Shown here: piece by piece, positions 51,329 through 59,894 of the stretch | Layout of the letters: the number at the start of each line of letters is the position of its first letter | Numbering within the stretch: the stretch's first letter is position 1 | From: an uncultured Lachnospiraceae bacterium | GTDB lineage: Bacteria; Bacillota; Clostridia; Lachnospirales; Lachnospiraceae | Direction: 5' to 3' | Length of the DNA stretch: 64,000 bases | Assembly: GCA_947591245.1 (NCBI GenBank) | Contig: CANQCY010000003.1 | Span: 54,840-118,839, forward strand | Position numbers and translations under genes: made by a program | Notes under the pieces: model-generated | Databases searched by the model: none | Told to the model about the DNA's origin: nothing | The model's input: the letters and a program-made list of their open reading frames with translations, nothing else

Positions 51329-52633
51329 CTATTGGTACAAATGTCTTTTATCAATGACGCGCACCGCTTTTCCCTCGCTTCTCGTAATGCTTTTCGGCTC
51401 CACGACTTTCACGTTTACAGATATCCCGAGCATGGATTTTAAGCCGGATGCAATTTTTTTCTCCCTGGCTTCTACAGTCGTAGAACCATTCTCTGCCATC
51501 TCCGCCGTCATCTCTACCTGAACCTCGATTGTATCACGGTTTCCGACGCGGTCGACTACGATCTGATAGTTTGCCTGATATCCCTGATTCAACAGCACGG
51601 CTTCGATCTGCGACGGCCAGACATTAACTCCTTTCACCACCATCATATCGTCGCTTCTGCCTTTCGGCTTCATCATGCGCACATGCGTCCGGCCGCAGGA
51701 GCATTTTTTCCTTGTAAGGCGGCACAGGTCGCGAGTGCGGTAACGAAGGAGGGGAAACGCCTTTTTCGTGATGCACGTGAATACAAGCTCGCCGACTTCG
51801 CCTTCCGGAAGAACCTCGCCCGTCTCAGGATCGATGATTTCCGCAATGAAGTGATCCTCCTGAATGTGCATGCCCGCCTGTTCCTCGCATTCAAACGACA
51901 CGCCGGGTCCGGAAATCTCTGTCAGTCCGTAGATATCATATGCCTTTATGCCCAGCGCCTCTTCTATGTTATGGCGCATTTCTTCCGTCCAGGGCTCCGC
52001 GCCGAAAATGCCCGCTTTTAATTTTATCTGATCCTTTAACCCGCGCTCATTGATCGCCTCGCCCAGATTTGCGGCATAAGATGGCGTGCAGCACAGAATG
52101 GTCGAACCGAGGTCTGTCATAAACTGCAGCTGGCGGTCTGTATTTCCGGAAGACATCGGAAGCGTCAGGCAGCCGACCTTGTGAGAACCTCCGTTTAATC
52201 CGGGCCCTCCGGTGAACAGCCCGTATCCGTAGCAGACATGGCATACGTCGTCCTTGGTTCCCCCTGCCGCCACGATCGCCCGCGCGCAGCACTCATCCCA
52301 GATATCAATATCCTCCTGCGTATAAAAGGCAACCACGCGCCGTCCCGTCGTTCCGCTCGTAGACTGGATGCGCACGCAGTCTGAGAGCGGCACTCCCAAA
52401 AGACCGTACGGATACTGATCGCGGAGATCATCCTTCGTGATAAACGGGAGCTTGTGCAGATCGCCGATTCCTTTCACGTCCTCTGGTTTTACGCCGGCCT
52501 CATCCATTCTGTCACGATAAAATTTGACGTTGCCGTACACAAACCGCACCTGCTCTGCCAGCCTCTCGCTTTGAAGCGCCTGAAGCTGCTCCAACGGCAT
52601 CGTCTCGATTTCCGGTTGATAATAATTTTTCAC
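51329..52633 (-). CDS. paaK: Phenylacetate-CoA ligase family protein
   Basis: 434 aa. Motifs of PaaK: VRIQSTSGTTGRRVVAFYTQ (P-loop), DIYGLTEISGPGVSFEC, and FTCITKKAFPLLRYRTRDLC, plus the C-terminal domain VWPSQIEAVLLNQGYQANYQ. It joins an aryl acid such as phenylacetate or indoleacetate to CoA with ATP, or runs in reverse to make ATP from arylacetyl-CoA. GTG start 10 nt after GGAGG. It follows iorB by about 35 bp, so iorA-iorB-paaK works as a route from aryl-pyruvates to aryl-acids. Confidence 0.94.
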   Translation of the reverse strand: MKNYYQPEIETMPLEQLQALQSERLAEQVRFVYGNVKFYRDRMDEAGVKPEDVKGIGDLHKLPFITKDDLRDQYPYGLLGVPLSDCVRIQSTSGTTGRRVVAFYTQEDIDIWDECCARAIVAAGGTKDDVCHVCYGYGLFTGGPGLNGGSHKVGCLTLPMSSGNTDRQLQFMTDLGSTILCCTPSYAANLGEAINERGLKDQIKLKAGIFGAEPWTEEMRHNIEEALGIKAYDIYGLTEISGPGVSFECEEQAGMHIQEDHFIAEIIDPETGEVLPEGEVGELVFTCITKKAFPLLRYRTRDLCRLTRKKCSCGRTHVRMMKPKGRSDDMMVVKGVNVWPSQIEAVLLNQGYQANYQIVVDRVGNRDTIEVQVEMTAEMAENGSTTVEAREKKIASGLKSMLGISVNVKVVEPKSITRSEGKAVRVIDKRHLYQ

Positions 52634-52668
52634 CTGCTTTTTACCTCCATATTTTCATTCTTTTATTG

Positions 52669-53232
52669 TTATCCGCGTCCCATCATAAACGCCTTCTGAT
52701 TCATCTCGGCAAATTTTTCCGGTACGCATTCCCCGATCGCCTTCTCCCATTTTTCTACGGGAATGTCAAAATATCTGGACAGCCGCCCCATCAGAACAAT
52801 ATTAACGGCTTTCGCCGATCCCGCTTCCTCTGCCAGCGACAGGCAGTCGAATGCGTCTACCTCGATACCGAGCGACTGCATTTTTTCAATAAGATTTTCC
52901 GGATACGCCGCCCCCGCGACCACGGGCATCGGATCGATTTCCTGCGTATTTACGACGATTTTCCCATCTTTTTTCAGATATTCCACATAGCGCGCCGCTT
53001 CCAGCTTTTCAAACGAAACGATAAAATCCGCCTCCCCTTTGTCGATAATCGGAGAATATACTTTTTCGCCGTACCTGACATAGGTTACGACGCTTCCTCC
53101 GCGCTGGCTCATTCCGTGAACTTCCGATACTTTTACGTCATATCCTTCTGACAGAAGCAGATGCCCCAGCAATTTGCTTGCCAACAAAGAACCCTGTCCG
53201 CCTACGCCTACAATCATAATATTTTTAGTCAT
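52669..53232 (-). CDS. iorB: Indolepyruvate:ferredoxin oxidoreductase, beta subunit
   Basis: 187 aa, standard length. The POR-gamma fold begins NIMIVGVGGQGSLLASKLLG and continues EVHGMSQRGGSVVTYVRYGE and ADFIVSFEKLEAARYVEYLK. With IorA it oxidatively decarboxylates aryl-pyruvates to aryl-acyl-CoA and reduces ferredoxin. It lies 21 bp after iorA. Confidence 0.96.
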   Translation of the reverse strand: MTKNIMIVGVGGQGSLLASKLLGHLLLSEGYDVKVSEVHGMSQRGGSVVTYVRYGEKVYSPIIDKGEADFIVSFEKLEAARYVEYLKKDGKIVVNTQEIDPMPVVAGAAYPENLIEKMQSLGIEVDAFDCLSLAEEAGSAKAVNIVLMGRLSRYFDIPVEKWEKAIGECVPEKFAEMNQKAFMMGRG

Positions 53233-53253
53233 TCTTCGTTTCCTCCATTTGCT

Positions 53254-54984
53254 TTACGCCTCCTGCAGGGCATCAAATTTGCACAGCTGGCGGCACACTC
53301 CGCAGCCGGCGCACAGGGTATTGTCAATGACTGCCTTTCCGTCCCTTATGCTGATGGCCGGGCATCCAAGGCGCATGCACGCTTTGCATCCCTTGCAGTT
53401 TTCCGTAATCGCCTTGATCGGCTTATTATGTTTTACATATTTAAGCAAAGCGCACGGACGTCTGCTGATAATAACCGAAGGCGCATCCGCCGCAAGCTCC
53501 TCTCTGATCACCCTCTCGCATTCATCTAACCGATACGGATCCACGACCGCTACGCGCTCAAATCCCATCGAGCGGCACAGGCCTTCCAGATCAATTTTTC
53601 CCGCCGGATCGCCCTTGATATTGAATCCCGTCGTCGGATTCTGCTGATGTCCCGTCATTCCCGTAATCGAATTGTCAAGAATGATCACCGTGGAATTGCT
53701 CTGGTTATAGGCGATATTCGCAAGACCGGTCATGCCGGAATGCATAAATGTGGAATCCCCGATAACCGCTACCGTCTTTTTCTCGCTCTCCGCGCCAAGC
53801 GCCTTATTAAATCCGTGAATCGAACTCACGGAAGCGCCCATGCACAGCGTCATTTCCATCGCATTGAGCGGCGCGGCAGCGCCGAGCGTATAACACCCGA
53901 TATCGCCCAAAACCGTACATTTCTCTTTCGACAGAATGTAAAAAAGACCCCTGTGAGGACAGCCCGCACACATGACTGGCGGCCTCCCCGGCAGCTGCTC
54001 GCCCAAACTCCGGTAATCCGGAACCGCCTCGCCCAGGCTCTTTGCAATCAAATTCTGCGAATACTCCCCTTCTAACGGCAGTATGTCCTTTCCGGTTACG
54101 GCAAGCCCGAGTTTCCGGCAATGGTTCTCGATCACCGGATCCAACTCTTCTACCACAACGAGTTTTTCTACCTTTGCGGCAAAATCCAAAATAAGCTTAT
54201 TGGGCAGCGGATAAACCATCCCAAGCTTTAAAATGCTGGCGTTGCCGCCAAATACCTCTTTCACATACTGGTAGCTTGTGGAAGAAGTGATTATGCCAAT
54301 CCTGGCGTCTCCCATCTCAACTCTGTTCAGTTCGCAATTTTCGGCATATTCCGTCAGCTTCCTTGTCCGCTCCTCCACAAACGGATGTCGGCGGATCGCA
54401 TTTGCCGGCATCATTACATATTTTGCTATGTTTTTTTCATACGAAACCGGCTCCGGCATCACCCGGCCGCCCTTTTCCACAACGCTCTGGGAATGCGCCA
54501 CCCTCGTGCACATCTTGATAATGACCGGCGTATCAAATTTTTCTGAAAGTTCATACGCTTTTTTTGCAAATTCATAAGACTCATGCGAATCGGAAGGCTC
54601 CAGCATCGGCACCTTCGCCGCTTCCGCATAATGGCGCGAATCCTGTTCATTCTGTGAAGAATGCATACCGGCGTCGTCCGCCACGCAGATTACCATACCG
54701 GCATTGACTCCCGTATAGGAGCAGGTAAACAAAGGGTCTGCCGCTACGTTCAACCCCACATGCTTCATTCCGCAAAAGCTTCTCTTTCCCGCCAGCGAAG
54801 CGCCAAAAGCGACTTCCATCGCCACCTTTTCATTCGGGGCCCATTCACAGTAGATTTCATCATATTTTGCCGCCTCTTCCGTCACTTCCGTGCTCGGCGT
54901 CCCCGGGTAGCTGGATACCACGCTGCAGCCAGCCTCATACAATCCTCTTGCAAAAGCCTGATTACCCAACATTAATTGTCCCAT
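53254..54984 (-). CDS. iorA: Indolepyruvate:ferredoxin oxidoreductase, alpha subunit
   Basis: 576 aa. N-terminal pyrimidine-binding region (GCSVVSSYPGTPSTEVTEEA), thiamine-pyrophosphate domain (MCAGCPHRGLFYIL; VIGDSTFMHSGMTGLANIAYNQSN), and two C-terminal 4Fe-4S clusters (CKGCKACMRLGCP and CAGCGVCRQLC). Substrates are indolepyruvate, phenylpyruvate or hydroxyphenylpyruvate from aromatic amino acids. It leads the iorA-iorB-paaK operon with an extended -10 promoter and is divergent from a TetR regulator. Confidence 0.96.
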   Translation of the reverse strand: MGQLMLGNQAFARGLYEAGCSVVSSYPGTPSTEVTEEAAKYDEIYCEWAPNEKVAMEVAFGASLAGKRSFCGMKHVGLNVAADPLFTCSYTGVNAGMVICVADDAGMHSSQNEQDSRHYAEAAKVPMLEPSDSHESYEFAKKAYELSEKFDTPVIIKMCTRVAHSQSVVEKGGRVMPEPVSYEKNIAKYVMMPANAIRRHPFVEERTRKLTEYAENCELNRVEMGDARIGIITSSTSYQYVKEVFGGNASILKLGMVYPLPNKLILDFAAKVEKLVVVEELDPVIENHCRKLGLAVTGKDILPLEGEYSQNLIAKSLGEAVPDYRSLGEQLPGRPPVMCAGCPHRGLFYILSKEKCTVLGDIGCYTLGAAAPLNAMEMTLCMGASVSSIHGFNKALGAESEKKTVAVIGDSTFMHSGMTGLANIAYNQSNSTVIILDNSITGMTGHQQNPTTGFNIKGDPAGKIDLEGLCRSMGFERVAVVDPYRLDECERVIREELAADAPSVIISRRPCALLKYVKHNKPIKAITENCKGCKACMRLGCPAISIRDGKAVIDNTLCAGCGVCRQLCKFDALQEA

Positions 54985-55023
54985 AATAACATCCTTTCCT
55001 TATTTTCTTTTGTCAATATCACA

Positions 55024-55052
55024 AGAATAACATACTATGATGCTTTTTTCAA
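55024..55052 (-). promoter_or_regulatory. iorAB-paaK promoter
   Basis: TTGAAA, 17-nt spacer, TATTCT with an extended -10 TG. It ends about 40 nt before iorA. Confidence 0.65.
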
Positions 55053-55215
55053 ATTATTTTCTTGCAATTTTTCTGTTTATTTCTCATCTGCTTTTATGTT
55101 ATAATAGATTTGATTCAGGGGTCAAAACTGCCGCCGCAAACTTGGTTTATATGACGGCCAGCGACAATCAGGAGACTTAGTGCGCGCAGAAAGCAGCACG
55201 GAAATGAGGATTTTT

Positions 55216-55794
55216 ATGGACGGTGAAAATCAGGACGAGAGATACTATGTCGCGGACGAGGCGATTTACGATGCATTTTTTTTGGCGCTCAAAGAAAAAG
55301 AGCTTGATAAAATAACCGTGACTGACGTAATCAAAAAAGCCGGCGTCGTGCGGAGCACGTTTTATAACCATTATGAAAACATCCCCGCCCTTGTCACGGC
55401 AGTTGAGGATAAAACGATTCGGGACATTTTCTCCCTGATGGAGACCTTCCATCCCGAGAATGACTGGGAACTGTGCCGATCGTTTTTTTTGACAATCTGC
55501 GAATACACGGTGACGAATCCGTTTCTCGCGAGCATTCTCCGCAGCCCGCGGTCGGATCGTTTTTTTTGGAAAGCGATGACGATGTTTCACCGCTATGTAA
55601 CAAATGTGGTGCAAAGCAGACCGGTTTTCGACGATAACAGGGAACAATTCTCCTATATGATCGCCTGTGCGATCGGAAGCACAATCGGCGTGCTTCACAA
55701 ATGGACTGTCGAAGACTGCAGTGTTCCGGCAGAATCCATCGCCGATATTTTGACAACGGTATTTATAAACGGGATGCTGCCCTTTATGTCATAA
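55216..55794 (+). CDS. TetR-family transcriptional regulator
   Basis: 192 aa. The N-terminal HTH reads ELDKITVTDVIKKAGVVRST and FYNHYENIPAL, a TetR_N pattern; the C-terminal helical part resembles TetR_C_33-type regulators. ATG with GAGG six bases upstream is used; a GTG at 55180 with AGGAG six bases before it gives a 12-residue longer protein and cannot be excluded. An extended -10 TATAAT lies near 55110. Being divergent from iorA, it may control the aryl-pyruvate oxidation genes; no clear operator palindrome was found. Confidence 0.85.
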   Translation: MDGENQDERYYVADEAIYDAFFLALKEKELDKITVTDVIKKAGVVRSTFYNHYENIPALVTAVEDKTIRDIFSLMETFHPENDWELCRSFFLTICEYTVTNPFLASILRSPRSDRFFWKAMTMFHRYVTNVVQSRPVFDDNREQFSYMIACAIGSTIGVLHKWTVEDCSVPAESIADILTTVFINGMLPFMS

Positions 55795-55798
55795 TATC

Positions 55799-55838
55799 AG
55801 GGGTCCAAGGCGAAACGCCATTTTCGCCTCGAACCCCT
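55799..55838. other. Dyad between convergent TetR and GGDEF genes
   Basis: AGGGGTCCAAGGCGAAA pairs with TTTCGCCTCGAACCCCT with one mismatch and one wobble around a 6-nt loop. There is no T tract, so it would be a factor-aided or weak bidirectional terminator. Confidence 0.5.
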
Positions 55839-55852
55839 TACTATCGCTGCCG

Positions 55853-56947
55853 TCAATACACAACCCTGTTTCTTCCGCTTTCTTTTCCGGTATACAGCTT
55901 GTCGTCCGCCTTCTTGATTAATTCCGTCACGGATGTGCCGGAAAAATACTCTTCCACTCCAAACGTCATCGTCACCGGCACCTTAACTCCTTCGTATTCA
56001 AGGGCAAGCTTCTCTATTTTTTCACGCATCTCCTGCACATAAATAAATGCGACGTCGCCATTGTCGCGGGAAAACAAAAACAGGAATTCTTCCCCGCCCC
56101 AGCGGCAGACCGTCCCTTTCCCGACCATGAACTTCTTAAAATATTCCGCCACGCTTTTTAGCACATAGTCGCCGCAATTATGCCCCAGCGTGTCATTTAC
56201 ATTTTTAAACAGGTCAATATCTCCCATGGCAATCGTGAATTGGTTATTATTCTGTTCGTTTACCGCCGTCTCCAGCACCTGATACATATAATGCCGGTTA
56301 TACAGCCCCGTCAGGGCGTCCGTCTGCGCCTCATGCTTCAGCTTTTTATTATAATCCGCCAGCTTTTCAAGCGCCGACTGGTTGCTATTGCTGAACTTCA
56401 GACAGATCACAAACATACACAAAAACAATGTGAACGTGCACAAAAACAGCATGGCGTCGCCAACGCCTTCCGGCAGCCGCACTACCGCCTCATGGTCTTT
56501 TCCATATATATACAGCGATATATACAATGCAAACAGCACGATAACATAAACCGCCTTCCCCCTGCGGTTCCTCGGCGTCGCAAAAAATGAAATGACGATG
56601 AGGGGGTACATAAAGTACTGCGCCCCATAATCCCACCCCATAAAATAAACGGAAAACACGACCCATATCAGGATTCCAACAGAAAAAAGATGGAATACTA
56701 CGCGCCTTCGGTACCGGTATGTTCCCAAAAAAGCGATTATGTGGAGCGGAAGCCATGCAAACAGCACCGGCATCTGCCTCCAAAACCCGAAGCCGACAGC
56801 AAAAGCAAGAAAGAACAATATGTATATGGCAGTAATGATGTAATAAATGCGCATCATTACATAAAACTGACTCGCCTCATCCTCAAAAGAAACATCCTTA
56901 TTTATAAATTTCCAGAGTTTCCCCGCTGACAAAAATAATCTACCCAT
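55853..56947 (-). CDS. Membrane-bound diguanylate cyclase (GGDEF)
   Basis: 364 aa. About six N-terminal helices (IIYYIITAIYILFFLAFAVG; FLFICMF-like segments to residue ~190), a short coiled linker, then a GGDEF domain with AMGDIDLFKNVNDTLGHNCG and CRWGGEEFLFLFSR. The active-site GGEEF is intact; the RxxD inhibitory site five residues before it is absent (VGKGTVC). It should make cyclic di-GMP at the membrane. The chosen ATG has GAGG six bases upstream. It may oppose the two HD-GYP proteins encoded in the window. Confidence 0.92.
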   Translation of the reverse strand: MGRLFLSAGKLWKFINKDVSFEDEASQFYVMMRIYYIITAIYILFFLAFAVGFGFWRQMPVLFAWLPLHIIAFLGTYRYRRRVVFHLFSVGILIWVVFSVYFMGWDYGAQYFMYPLIVISFFATPRNRRGKAVYVIVLFALYISLYIYGKDHEAVVRLPEGVGDAMLFLCTFTLFLCMFVICLKFSNSNQSALEKLADYNKKLKHEAQTDALTGLYNRHYMYQVLETAVNEQNNNQFTIAMGDIDLFKNVNDTLGHNCGDYVLKSVAEYFKKFMVGKGTVCRWGGEEFLFLFSRDNGDVAFIYVQEMREKIEKLALEYEGVKVPVTMTFGVEEYFSGTSVTELIKKADDKLYTGKESGRNRVVY

Positions 56948-57013
56948 ACAATACCTCTTTGGTCTATTTATTACAATTGGTGTCTGGAACAAAAAACCAA
57001 TATCCCATATTCC

Positions 57014-57042
57014 ATTATATCACAAAACAAATACATTTTCCA
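57014..57042 (-). promoter_or_regulatory. Promoter of the diguanylate cyclase gene
   Basis: TGGAAA, 17-nt spacer, TATAAT with extended -10 TG. Confidence 0.55.
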
Positions 57043-57048
57043 TATTTT

Positions 57049-57363
57049 TCAATCATTTTCCTCATTAATTTCCCAGCGTATTAAAAAAGTCAGAAGCGCA
57101 CGAAGCAGAATAATGCTTCCTACCGTCCAAATTTCCATCCATTCGCGTACCGCAACAGTACGAAGGATCTCGCTGCCGAGCTTAAATTCCAGACCGAGCT
57201 CCAATCCCCTGCCAAGCTGCAGCCTTGTGCCAGGCATTCTTCTGACATAAGAGCATATCCCTTTCAGGCAGGAAAACAGAATAATTGCCAACCCGGAAAA
57301 TTCAAATAACAAAATACCATACGCCACCGTCTGATCCAGCGCATGATGAAGAAAATCCAGCAT
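57049..57363 (-). CDS. DUF1622-type small membrane protein
   Basis: 104 aa. Three helices: AYGILLFEFSGLAIILFSCL, a middle amphipathic stretch with RLQLGRGLELGLEFKLGSEI typical of DUF1622, and EIWTVGSIILLRALLTFLI. Function of the family is unknown. GGAGG is five bases before the chosen ATG, nine codons inside the track ORF. It is divergent from the PepSY lipoprotein. Confidence 0.85.
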   Translation of the reverse strand: MLDFLHHALDQTVAYGILLFEFSGLAIILFSCLKGICSYVRRMPGTRLQLGRGLELGLEFKLGSEILRTVAVREWMEIWTVGSIILLRALLTFLIRWEINEEND

Positions 57364-57467
57364 AACAGCCTCCATATCCAATAGCAGCATTTCTTCTGAA
57401 TATTATTTACTCGTTCCGTCAATACTATTCACCGGCACAAATATATTATTTCGGAGGAATGATCATA

Positions 57468-57896
57468 ATGAAAAAAATATCTGCTTTTACATTTTTCCTT
57501 ATATTTTCAGCTATCGCATTGACGGCCTGCGGTTCTACGGCGAACGCCCCGTCAAGTACGGACGCCCCAGCCGGCGCGGCCGCCGGCGGAGTCCAGTCGG
57601 ATACGCCGTCCGCCGCCGGCAACAAGGCGCAGGCGGACATTTCCAAACCAAGTGAAGCTGCCGAAAATAACGCGGGCGCAAAGAACACGCTCTCTGAAAA
57701 TGAAGCGAAAGAAATTGCCCTTAAAGACGCCGGCGTAAATGAAACGGCCATATCCAATTACAAGATCAAACTGGATACCGATGACGGAATCAGACAGTAC
57801 GAAATCGATTTCGACGCGGACGGCTTCGAATATGATTATGACATCGACGCCTCATCCGGACAAATACTGGAAAAGGACAAAGAACCTGTCGATTAA
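57468..57896 (+). CDS. PepSY-domain lipoprotein
   Basis: 142 aa. Lipoprotein signal with lipobox IALTACGS, an Ala/Pro/Ser linker, and a C-terminal PepSY domain (LSENEAKEIALKDAGVNETA; YEIDFDADGFEYDYDIDASS). PepSY domains are short extracytoplasmic modules, sometimes inhibiting proteases. The ATG before KKISAFTF is used with GGAGG 10 bases upstream. Confidence 0.88.
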   Translation: MKKISAFTFFLIFSAIALTACGSTANAPSSTDAPAGAAAGGVQSDTPSAAGNKAQADISKPSEAAENNAGAKNTLSENEAKEIALKDAGVNETAISNYKIKLDTDDGIRQYEIDFDADGFEYDYDIDASSGQILEKDKEPVD

Positions 57897-57917
57897 CGGC
57901 GGGTTCTTTGTCCTTTT
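57871..57917 (+). terminator. Terminator of the PepSY gene, partly inside its coding region
   Basis: GGACAAAGAACC pairs perfectly with GGTTCTTTGTCC, flanked by AAAA and TTTT. The 5' arm codes for the last residues (KDKEPVD), so stop codon and loop share the hairpin. Confidence 0.9.
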
Positions 57918-57952
57918 ATCCGATCCATACAGGCGTTTTTCAAAGTCGTATG

Positions 57953-59050
57953 CTACAGATGCAGTTCGCGCATGATATCCGGCACAACAATCCCCTGCGG
58001 ACAATGCTCCGTACAGGCGCCGCAGGCAATGCAGTCCTTCGGTTTCCCTTTTGACTCCACCTTGTCAAGATCATTCAACACCCAGTCGCCATCGGTCTTA
58101 TAACGGTTATACAATTCCATATATTTCGGTATATCAATGTGCGAGGGACAGTCGTCACAGCAGTACCGGCACGCCGTACACGGAACGCTGATCTGGTTCT
58201 TAAACGCCTCGCAGGCGCGGAACAAAATCTCTTCATCCTGATCTGTCATTTCCCCGCTCTCTGAAAAAACAGCTATATTATCCTGAATCTGGTCCATGGA
58301 AGACATCCCGCTCAGGACTACCTGAACGTGCGGAAGGCGTTTGACAAAACGAAGCGCCCATGACGCCGTGCTCCACTGCGGGCGGGCTTCCTTTAAAATA
58401 GCATCCGCGTCGGATGAAAGCGCCGCCAGCCTTCCGCCCCGCACCGGCTCCATCACCATGATCGGAATATTGCGTTCGGCAAGAATTTCGTACTCTTCTT
58501 TCGCCCTCCCGTATTTCCAGTCAAAATAGTTTAACTGGATCTGCGCAAAATCCCATTTCCTGTGATCGGCGAAAATACGCAGATTTTCAGTACTTGCATG
58601 CGAAGAAAAACCAAGATGCCGGATGCGCCCGGCTTTTTTTTGTTCTTCCAGATACTCAATGCAGCCGCATTCCATATACTGTTTGCAAATCTGATCATTG
58701 ATGCCGTGGATCAGATAAAAATCGATATAGTCTGTTTGCAGCCGTTCCAGCTGTTCCTCAAATACCGCTTTGTAATCCGGATTGGCAAAAATCAGGAATT
58801 TTGTCGCCAGATGATAACTTTCACGGGAATATTTTTTGAGCGCCTCTCCCAAAAACTTTTCCGACTCGCCGCTGTGGTAAACATATGCCGTATCAAAATA
58901 ATTGACGCCCCCTTCGATGGCGCAATCAATTATTTCCTGGGCCCGCTCCCTGTCAATCGGCTTCCCCTCCACGTTCTCAAGCACCGGCAGGCGCATATTC
59001 CCCATCCCCAGCGCGGACAGGGAAATATCTTGAAATGGTTTGTAATTCAT
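57953..59050 (-). CDS. Aldo/keto reductase with 4Fe-4S domain
   Basis: 365 aa. TIM-barrel AKR with catalytic Asp/Tyr in YFDTAYVYHSGESEKFLGEA, Lys in LATKFLIF and His in FYLIHGINDQ; the C-terminal 4Fe-4S binding part has CTACRYCCDDCP and CIACGACTEHCPQG. It belongs to the large ferredoxin-linked AKR group of anaerobes, substrate unknown. The ATG overlaps the sigma-like stop codon (ATGA), so it is translated with that gene. Confidence 0.93.
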   Translation of the reverse strand: MNYKPFQDISLSALGMGNMRLPVLENVEGKPIDRERAQEIIDCAIEGGVNYFDTAYVYHSGESEKFLGEALKKYSRESYHLATKFLIFANPDYKAVFEEQLERLQTDYIDFYLIHGINDQICKQYMECGCIEYLEEQKKAGRIRHLGFSSHASTENLRIFADHRKWDFAQIQLNYFDWKYGRAKEEYEILAERNIPIMVMEPVRGGRLAALSSDADAILKEARPQWSTASWALRFVKRLPHVQVVLSGMSSMDQIQDNIAVFSESGEMTDQDEEILFRACEAFKNQISVPCTACRYCCDDCPSHIDIPKYMELYNRYKTDGDWVLNDLDKVESKGKPKDCIACGACTEHCPQGIVVPDIMRELHL

Positions 59051-59853
59051 ACCGTTCCCCCTTCTCTTGTCACCTTAATCTCTTCCAGCGAAAGATCGAT
59101 ATATATCTGAATCTCTTCCTCTGTCATTTTCGTATATTCGGCAAGCTCCGACACCGTTGCCAGCCGCCCCTGTTCTTCCGCCAGCGCCTTTGTCGCTTCA
59201 TGGATCAAATTGGTCTTTGCCACAATCGTATTCTCAAGTCCCCGATCCTCTGCGCGGCTGTCCGCCAGTTCAATCAGCCTTGCCCTCACAGTCCGATCCA
59301 GCTCTTTCCTGACGTCCTTTACGCTATCGTTTCCGCACATCATGTCCACTGCCGTAATCAGCGCAAGATTTCCCTCCTGAATCAGATCTTCCAACGGAAC
59401 GCCCCGGTTTTTATATTTGCCCGCCAGCGTTACCACCCGTTTCAGATGGGATTCAATAACCGGATGAATCGCACCCTCATCCCCGCCGGTCAGACGGACA
59501 TAGAGGCATTCCCTCTCTTCCGGCGTCATCTCCTTTCTCCCCCGCAGTTCGCGGCGGTACAGGCTGAGGTATTTTGAATCCTCCGTGCTGAACCGGTCTT
59601 CTGCCTCATCCGGCGGCAGATTTCCTTCAGAAGCCAAAAAGCCCCCGGCGGCGGCACGTTTTTTCCGGGAATGGCCGGCCACCTCTACATTGTGCTCATC
59701 CAGAAAATCATACACCAGCTTTAACTGCGATTCCGTAAGCCCGAGATCACCGCAAAAATCCGAAACCTGCCGCTTTGTGATTCTGCTGTCATTTGCCTTG
59801 GCAAGCGACAGCAGGTCGTACATCTTCCTCATAAACTCGTTTTGATCGCGCAT
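59047..59853 (-). CDS. Sigma-70-like protein lacking promoter-recognition regions
   Basis: 268 aa. Order of parts: region 1.1-like (ITKRQVSDFCGDLGLTESQL), region 1.2-like (YLSLYRRELRGRKEMTPEER), region 2.1-2.2 core-binding (HLKRVVTLAGKYKNRGVPLE then DLIQEGNLALITAVDMM). Where FSTYATWWIRQAI (2.3-2.4) should be, the sequence reads NDSVKDVRKELDRTVRARLI, with no aromatic melting residues. A region 3-like helix set follows (IHEATKALAEEQGRLATVSE; LAEYTKMTEEEIQIYIDLSLEEI). No region 4 exists. It may bind core RNA polymerase without reading -10/-35 elements. AGGAGGGG precedes the ATG; a hairpin separates it from the alcohol dehydrogenase gene. No frame break. Confidence 0.75.
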   Translation of the reverse strand: MRDQNEFMRKMYDLLSLAKANDSRITKRQVSDFCGDLGLTESQLKLVYDFLDEHNVEVAGHSRKKRAAAGGFLASEGNLPPDEAEDRFSTEDSKYLSLYRRELRGRKEMTPEERECLYVRLTGGDEGAIHPVIESHLKRVVTLAGKYKNRGVPLEDLIQEGNLALITAVDMMCGNDSVKDVRKELDRTVRARLIELADSRAEDRGLENTIVAKTNLIHEATKALAEEQGRLATVSELAEYTKMTEEEIQIYIDLSLEEIKVTREGGTV

Positions 59854-59868
59854 TTGCCCCCTCCTATA

Positions 59869-59894
59869 GGAACGGTTAGCGGATTAACCGTTCC
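59869..59894 (-). repeat. Perfect 10-bp hairpin spanning the alcohol dehydrogenase stop
   Basis: GGAACGGTTA and TAACCGTTCC around GCGGAT. It includes the ADH stop codon and ends six bases before the sigma-like gene's ribosome site. No T tract follows. Confidence 0.8.
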
